Shown one piece after another: positions 49,480 through 53,272 of a stretch of 53,272 nucleotides of DNA. Within the stretch, counting starts at the first letter, position 1. Each line of letters starts with the position of its first letter. This DNA comes from Halobacteriovorax sp. (GTDB lineage: Bacteria > Bdellovibrionota > Bacteriovoracia > Bacteriovoracales > Bacteriovoracaceae). Location of the stretch: contig PBCC01000043.1 in assembly GCA_002716825.1 (NCBI GenBank), forward strand, positions 1 through 53,272, written 5' to 3'. The translations under genes and the position numbers were made by a program. The notes beneath the pieces were generated by a model, which saw only the letters and a list, made by a program, of their open reading frames with translations, did not search any database and was not told the origin of the DNA.

Positions 49480-50844
49480 TTAGTTGAGATAAGTCTTATC
49501 GGCCTTGGAAAGTGCTGTTTGTAATTCAGAAACCTTGGCCGCGTTAGTACTCGTGAGCTTACTAGCAACAACCTTGTCTACAAAGTCAGACTCCTGCTCG
49601 AGCAGCTTATTGGCTTCGCGTACAAGTTTCATTCCTGATTCATTGATCTTACCTAATCTAAAAGCGTGATCAAGTTGGTCTTGGCAAAACTTGAGCATGA
49701 TAAACTCTTCAACAAAGCGCATCTGAACTTTTTCCATTTGTGACTGATCGAGCTCACTTGGTGGATTTCTATAGAGATCAATAAAGAGTGTGAAGGCCCA
49801 GCAAAATGTTAGATAACCATGATACATCCCTCTAATGGGGCGTAGTGATTGGCGCCAAGGCGACCAGAATATTTTGTCATCATCCTCTTCAATTAATTCC
49901 TCAGCATTCAGCATCGCATTTAAAATATGGTGACCATTTTCATGAATAAGGTCATCTACTAGATCGATAAAATCTCTCTCAGCGACATTGATATTAGAAT
50001 AGCCAGGTAGTGATTGCAGTGAGTAGCTGACAATGCCAGGTTCATCTATAAGGATGATTGATTCTGTAAAAGTCTTTAGAGCTTCATAGCAGCGAGGTGA
50101 GGACTTCTTGATAACTTGGATTGCCTTATTAATGTTGGCAATATGTTCATCACTGTACTTATCGAGCTCGGGAGTGGAGCCTTTGATGAATATAGCTTTA
50201 CCGTCTAAGTTGATGGCCTTTAAAGGCTGGATACCGCCAACAAGCTCCCCACCATCGTCATCGATACTAACAATACCCTCACTAAAGCTTTTGCTCCAAA
50301 AGGGTAATGATGGCGAATCATTATGTGCATCGGGTGGCGCAATCATATGCGAATGTCCAACTCGAATACCTAGATCGTGATCACCAATATCTGGCACTAA
50401 CTGATACAAGGTTGGATTTTCTTTTGCCTTATGATGGGCACTAAGATGCCAGTGGTAAAAGCCAAGCACTTGTCCTTCGAGCAAAGGAATAAGTTGGGAA
50501 GTAATAGAAACAGGCTCTTCGCCTTGTTCGGCAAGGTCGAGGTAGGCCTTAGCGTATTCGCCTTCTGTCCAAAAATCAGTAAGACCTTCATCGTCGGCAT
50601 CCTGATACATTTGTAGAACATAGATGAGGTTATCTACCAGATTGACCCAGTAAAAGTTCAGTGGTGAAAATTCAGCTAACGATTTGGACTTGATAATAAA
50701 TTTAAAATGCTCCAAAAAATCGGGAGAGAGACCGTTGGTTTCTTCTTCCGGACCCTCTTCTTGGAGATCAGTGATAAAGTCGTGATAGGACTGAATCATG
50801 AGATCGCGTCGCTTAGAATAAGTTGCAGTATCAGTCATACCCAT
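49480..50844 (-). CDS. HExxH-motif protein, alpha-ketoglutarate-HExxH peptide beta-hydroxylase-like
   Basis: A 454-residue cytoplasmic protein. Residues 301-305 read HENGH (HExxH). About 20 residues later comes SPWRQSLRPIRGMYHGYLTF, the PWR...RP..G..HG block that follows HExxH in the HEXXH-motif-domain family (mod_HExxH), recently described as iron/alpha-ketoglutarate peptide beta-hydroxylases of RiPP pathways. The N-terminal half is acidic and His-rich (LGFYHWHLSAHHKAKEN, VGHSHMIAPPDAHND). No precursor peptide or radical SAM gene is next to it. AAGGG precedes the ATG by six bases. The fold call rests on the paired motifs and is not certain. Confidence 0.62.
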   Translation of the reverse strand: MGMTDTATYSKRRDLMIQSYHDFITDLQEEGPEEETNGLSPDFLEHFKFIIKSKSLAEFSPLNFYWVNLVDNLIYVLQMYQDADDEGLTDFWTEGEYAKAYLDLAEQGEEPVSITSQLIPLLEGQVLGFYHWHLSAHHKAKENPTLYQLVPDIGDHDLGIRVGHSHMIAPPDAHNDSPSLPFWSKSFSEGIVSIDDDGGELVGGIQPLKAINLDGKAIFIKGSTPELDKYSDEHIANINKAIQVIKKSSPRCYEALKTFTESIILIDEPGIVSYSLQSLPGYSNINVAERDFIDLVDDLIHENGHHILNAMLNAEELIEEDDDKIFWSPWRQSLRPIRGMYHGYLTFCWAFTLFIDLYRNPPSELDQSQMEKVQMRFVEEFIMLKFCQDQLDHAFRLGKINESGMKLVREANKLLEQESDFVDKVVASKLTSTNAAKVSELQTALSKADKTYLN

Positions 50845-50862
50845 AAAATACCCTTAAACGAA

Positions 50863-50887
50863 AAAAGCCACCCTAAAGGTGGCTTTT
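50863..50887 (-). terminator. terminator of tRNA-Asn
   Basis: Stem AAAAGCCACC/GGTGGCTTTT with a CTAAA loop and a T-run on the minus strand, 16 bases beyond the tRNA CCA end. It also separates the tRNA from the HExxH gene. Confidence 0.85.
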
Positions 50888-50903
50888 AAGAATCGAAACA
50901 AAA

Positions 50904-50979
50904 TGGCTGGGGAGGTGGGATTCTAACCCACGACCAATAGATTAACAGTCTACTGCGCTAACCACTGCGCCACACCCCA
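50904..50979 (-). tRNA. tRNA-Asn (anticodon GTT)
   Basis: A 76-base cloverleaf with encoded CCA on the minus strand. The anticodon loop CTGTTAA gives GTT. D stem GCGC/GCGC and T stem GTGGG/CCCAC are perfect. Two oddities: in the acceptor stem TGGGGTG/CTCCCCA the 6-67 pair is T-T, and the T loop reads TTAGAAT, with A where the near-universal C56 should be. It has its own promoter and terminator, so it is probably functional. Confidence 0.9.
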
Positions 50980-51002
50980 ACTGAATCTAAATTCGATGAC
51001 AA

Positions 51003-51031
51003 TTTATAATTGCTGGGGCTTTGCTTGTCCA
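51003..51031 (-). promoter_or_regulatory. promoter of tRNA-Asn
   Basis: On the minus strand TGGACA (51031-51026), 17 bases, TATAAA (51008-51003), 23 bases before the tRNA 5' end. Confidence 0.6.
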
Positions 51032-51138
51032 GCGCTTTCCTAATTTAACCAGCTAGTTAAGTGCTTAAAATCAATAGAATTTATTTCAGCTCAAGGTTTT
51101 GTGCTAGCCTGACGATAAGACTCGGGTAAGGAGCACCT

Positions 51139-51645
51139 ATGCGATCATCATTAATGATGAGCCTTTTGCGTATCTTAACGCCAGAGGAAATTAACGAGCT
51201 CACCACCACCTCAGAGGGCAACAAGCGTGTGCCCTTGACGCAATTGATGTATTTGAAGATGGGGGTGGAGACAAGCAGTGAAGTGGAGTCAGCATCTGTC
51301 GCCAAGATCCTTCCGTTCACTTTTCCAGACAAAGATGATGATACAGCGGAAAACAGCACTGCAGACGAGGCTTTAGAGAGTCCTGAGGTGGAAGCACTTG
51401 AAACTGAAGCAGATGAGCAGGCACAAGTAGATTCGAGTGAAAGTGATGAGAAGCTGCAGACCTCAGTCTTTATTCTTGTCGAGAAAAAGCGCCTAGAGAA
51501 CACGGTGCACAAAATGCGCTCGAAAGATCTTATCAAAAGCTATAAGAAAAATGCTTCAATTGATCTCGAACAAGAAAAAGGACTGCGCGAAGATATGAGT
51601 CAATCCTCGCGCTCCGGTGTTCTTATCAATAAAAAACATGCCTAG
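51139..51645 (+). CDS. acidic protein of unknown function
   Basis: A 168-residue protein, not recognised. The first 35 residues are a small helical module (SLMMSLLRILTPEEINELTT). The middle (about 60-110) is strongly acidic and Glu/Ser/Asp-rich, probably disordered. The end is basic and helical (VEKKRLENTVHKMRSKDLIKSYKKN). No signal peptide. AAGGAG precedes the ATG at a good distance. Its stop codon shares the CTAG palindrome with the convergent dehydrogenase gene. It may be a scaffold or regulator; no evidence points to a specific function. Confidence 0.6.
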   Translation: MRSSLMMSLLRILTPEEINELTTTSEGNKRVPLTQLMYLKMGVETSSEVESASVAKILPFTFPDKDDDTAENSTADEALESPEVEALETEADEQAQVDSSESDEKLQTSVFILVEKKRLENTVHKMRSKDLIKSYKKNASIDLEQEKGLREDMSQSSRSGVLINKKHA

Positions 51646-53168
51646 GTTAAATCAAGTCCCTTAATCGTGTTCAAATCACTGTCTTCTTTGCCGTGCTCAA
51701 CCTCTAAACTTGTCATGGTGTAAACACAGGCATCAATGGTTGAAACAGCAGCAGGTCTGTAATTGCCGGAATTTTTAACTCCGCCAAAAGGAAGTTTAGC
51801 GCTGGCACCACAGGTTGATCGGTTGTAATTGAGAAGCCCACTATCAACCTCTAAAAGACATTGTTCATAGAGAGAGCGATCTTCGCTAAATAGACATGAA
51901 GCTAATCCGTACTCGGTAGAGTTAGCGATGGCGATGGCTTCATCAAAATCTTTGTAAGGAACAAAAGTACAATTAGGTCCAAAGATCTCGCTCGCTAGAA
52001 AGTGACTTTTCAAATCTAGTCCTTTTGCTACGTGAATAGATGGCGAAACATAGTGACCGGCCTTGTCGCGATTGAGATGCTTACCGCGCATGATTTCTTC
52101 GAAGCCTTCGCGCTTTGCCATCCCCATAAAGAGTAGATAACTATCCACGGCGCGCTGATCGACTAGAGGACCCATAAAGGGTTCAGGTGAATTCTCAAGC
52201 GGGTGACCTATGACAAGCTTCTTGGCATAGGTATGAAACTTTTCGACAAACTGATGCAAGATGGACTCATGAATGGCAACGATAGAAGTCGATGTACAAC
52301 GTTGGCCGGTGGTTAAGAAACAGCCCTTTAAAAGTTCTGTTAGTGCTAACTCTAAATTTGCATCAGAATGGACAATAGCGGGATTCTTTCCGCCTAATTC
52401 TAGGGCCACCATCTTCGAGAGATCTGTATGTGTTGATTTTAAAATTTTTAAACCAACTTCCTTAGAACCAGTAAAGAAAACTGCCTTCAAGCGCTTCTCT
52501 TTAACAAGCCTCGAAGCCACTTCGCCATCGCCTTGAATCATATTAATAACGCCATCTGGAAAACCTGCTTGGTGTAAACACTCGATAAGCAGTTGACCCG
52601 AGTAAGCCGTTTTTTCAGAGGGCTTGAACACAATAGAATTCCCTGCAATCAGAGCAGACAAAATCTGGGTGTTGGCAAGGTGGCAGGGAAAATTAAAAGG
52701 ACCAATGATTAGGCAGGGACCAAGTGGCTTGTGCACTGTATGGCCTGTCGTTCTAGGCATAATGTTTGTGATCGATGGCGTCTGAATTCTGGGTAGTGAA
52801 TCATTAATAGTGACATCAACCTTACCCACAACAGAAGTTGCTTCAGTCATAGCCTCCCATAGCGGTTTGCCCATCTCAAGAGCAATCGCCATGGCAATTT
52901 CTTCTTTTCTGGCGAGAGCAATTTCTTGAAAACGCTTAAGTGCAGCAATACGCTCACTGATAGGAGTCTTCCTCCAAGTGAGAAAACCCTTTTCGGCAGA
53001 CTCAACAACCGGATCAACATGGCGATACTCAACAGGCATGCTCCAAAGGAGTAAGTCCGTATCGGCCGGACAATGGCGATCAATCATGATGTCGACTGCC
53101 GAGGGGCCGGTGGTTAAAGGTTTGTGAAAGTCGCTATCGAAGTAATTGCCTTTTAAAGTGTATTTCAT
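51642..53168 (-). CDS. aldehyde dehydrogenase, AstD-like
   Basis: Oxidises an aldehyde with NAD(P) in the cytoplasm. The 508 residues hold the ALDH motifs: GPFNFPCHLANTQILSALIAG, KPSEKTAYSG, the FTGSKEVG cofactor loop, the catalytic Glu in VALELGGKNPAIV and the catalytic Cys in GQRCTSTSIV, then EIFGPNCTFVPY. The N-terminal GKPLWEAMTEATSVVGKVD and the GGKNP/GQRCT context resemble succinylglutamate-semialdehyde dehydrogenase of arginine catabolism. The substrate remains inferred. It begins eight bases after the partial gene upstream, likely in the same operon. Its 3' end shares CTAG with the convergent gene. Confidence 0.9.
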   Translation of the reverse strand: MKYTLKGNYFDSDFHKPLTTGPSAVDIMIDRHCPADTDLLLWSMPVEYRHVDPVVESAEKGFLTWRKTPISERIAALKRFQEIALARKEEIAMAIALEMGKPLWEAMTEATSVVGKVDVTINDSLPRIQTPSITNIMPRTTGHTVHKPLGPCLIIGPFNFPCHLANTQILSALIAGNSIVFKPSEKTAYSGQLLIECLHQAGFPDGVINMIQGDGEVASRLVKEKRLKAVFFTGSKEVGLKILKSTHTDLSKMVALELGGKNPAIVHSDANLELALTELLKGCFLTTGQRCTSTSIVAIHESILHQFVEKFHTYAKKLVIGHPLENSPEPFMGPLVDQRAVDSYLLFMGMAKREGFEEIMRGKHLNRDKAGHYVSPSIHVAKGLDLKSHFLASEIFGPNCTFVPYKDFDEAIAIANSTEYGLASCLFSEDRSLYEQCLLEVDSGLLNYNRSTCGASAKLPFGGVKNSGNYRPAAVSTIDACVYTMTSLEVEHGKEDSDLNTIKGLDLT

Positions 53169-53175
53169 GATGACC

Positions 53176-53272
53176 TCAAAATGGAATTGCGATTCCAGGC
53201 TTACCGGTAAGACCTTGGGTCAAAACGTTAAGCGTGTCAGGAACGATTAGTTTATTTTCTTTATAGATAATA
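53176..53272 (-). CDS. C-terminal fragment of a gene cut by the window edge
   Basis: An open frame on the minus strand from the window edge to TGA at 53178-53176 (about 32 codons, ending LTGKPGIAIPF). Its stop lies seven bases before the aldehyde dehydrogenase ATG, and the GAGG ribosome site of that gene overlaps the gap, which suggests one operon. Too short to identify; an amino-acid catabolic enzyme partner of the dehydrogenase is a guess. Confidence 0.5.
   Translation of the reverse strand, partial: IIYKENKLIVPDTLNVLTQGLTGKPGIAIPF

Noticed and set aside
1-53272. CRISPR array, insertion sequence, prophage or integrated element
   Set aside because: No regularly spaced repeats, transposase, integrase or phage-like genes were seen, and neither tRNA gene shows a duplicated 3' end nearby.

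Overview
The window looks like a chromosomal core-plus-envelope segment from a Gram-negative, didermic bacterium of the Bdellovibrionota (former Deltaproteobacteria) type, most likely a Bacteriovorax/Peredibacter-like lineage. This is inferred from the moderately AT-rich sequence, many small lipoproteins and beta-barrel outer membrane proteins, an AmgK/MurU muropeptide-recycling pair, a fused IcmF mutase, a DUF5939-type cyclase and the dense, overlapping gene packing. I saw no insertion sequence, phage, CRISPR array or plasmid feature. Nearly all of the sequence is genic and no gap without a gene exceeds about 300 bases.

Layout. 1-5627 (minus): a run from an outer-membrane barrel protein through a CFI-box protein, an LptF/LptG permease and a GT39-type glycosyltransferase broken by one in-frame amber codon, to def and fmt. 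5671-11718 (plus): galU, an exported unknown, priA and an exported protein with a Met/Gln-rich tail. 11753-13207 (minus): a porin-like barrel. 13319-18029 (plus): a class A PBP, tRNA-Gln, prs, pth and ychF. 18030-20708 (minus): an Slt-type lytic transglycosylase and a stand-alone HAMP membrane protein. 20847-24074 (plus): an Mrp ATPase, a DUF4388-like protein and an RHH protein, then an exported unknown behind a consensus sigma-54 promoter. 24123-28712 (minus): acd-etfB-etfA, then a barrel protein, a small lipoprotein and folK. 28933-32309 (plus): a LysM lipoprotein, a dead M48-like lipoprotein, amgK and murU. 32306-35112: two-cluster ferredoxin, PilZ protein, lipoprotein, unknown, and an endonuclease IV-like protein. 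35262-40695 (plus): one tight operon of an M48-like pseudoprotease, a CHASE2 histidine kinase, an NtrC-type regulator, lspA and lgt. 40692-44981: ferredoxin, icmF and corrinoid adenosyltransferase. 44978-50844: FHA protein, IscA/ErpA-type carrier, YgfZ-TPR fusion, SRPBCC-DUF5939 class III cyclase and a HExxH peptide-hydroxylase-like protein. 50904-53272: tRNA-Asn, an acidic unknown, an AstD-like aldehyde dehydrogenase and the 3' end of another gene.

How the genes fit together. Three themes recur. Envelope and peptidoglycan: lpt, PBP, Slt, LysM, AmgK/MurU, lspA/lgt and porins. Acyl-CoA and B12-dependent carbon metabolism: acyl-CoA dehydrogenase, EtfAB, and IcmF with its cofactor adenosyltransferase. 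Signalling: CHASE2 kinase with sigma-54 activator, FHA, PilZ and cyclase. The most notable items are two independent M48-fold proteins that have lost HExxH, one of them heading a kinase/regulator/lipoprotein-maturation operon; the IscA plus YgfZ-TPR pair; an orphan alpha-ketoglutarate-HExxH-type enzyme; the single amber codon in an otherwise intact glycosyltransferase; the consensus sigma-54 promoter; and four convergent gene pairs whose stop codons share one palindromic tetranucleotide.
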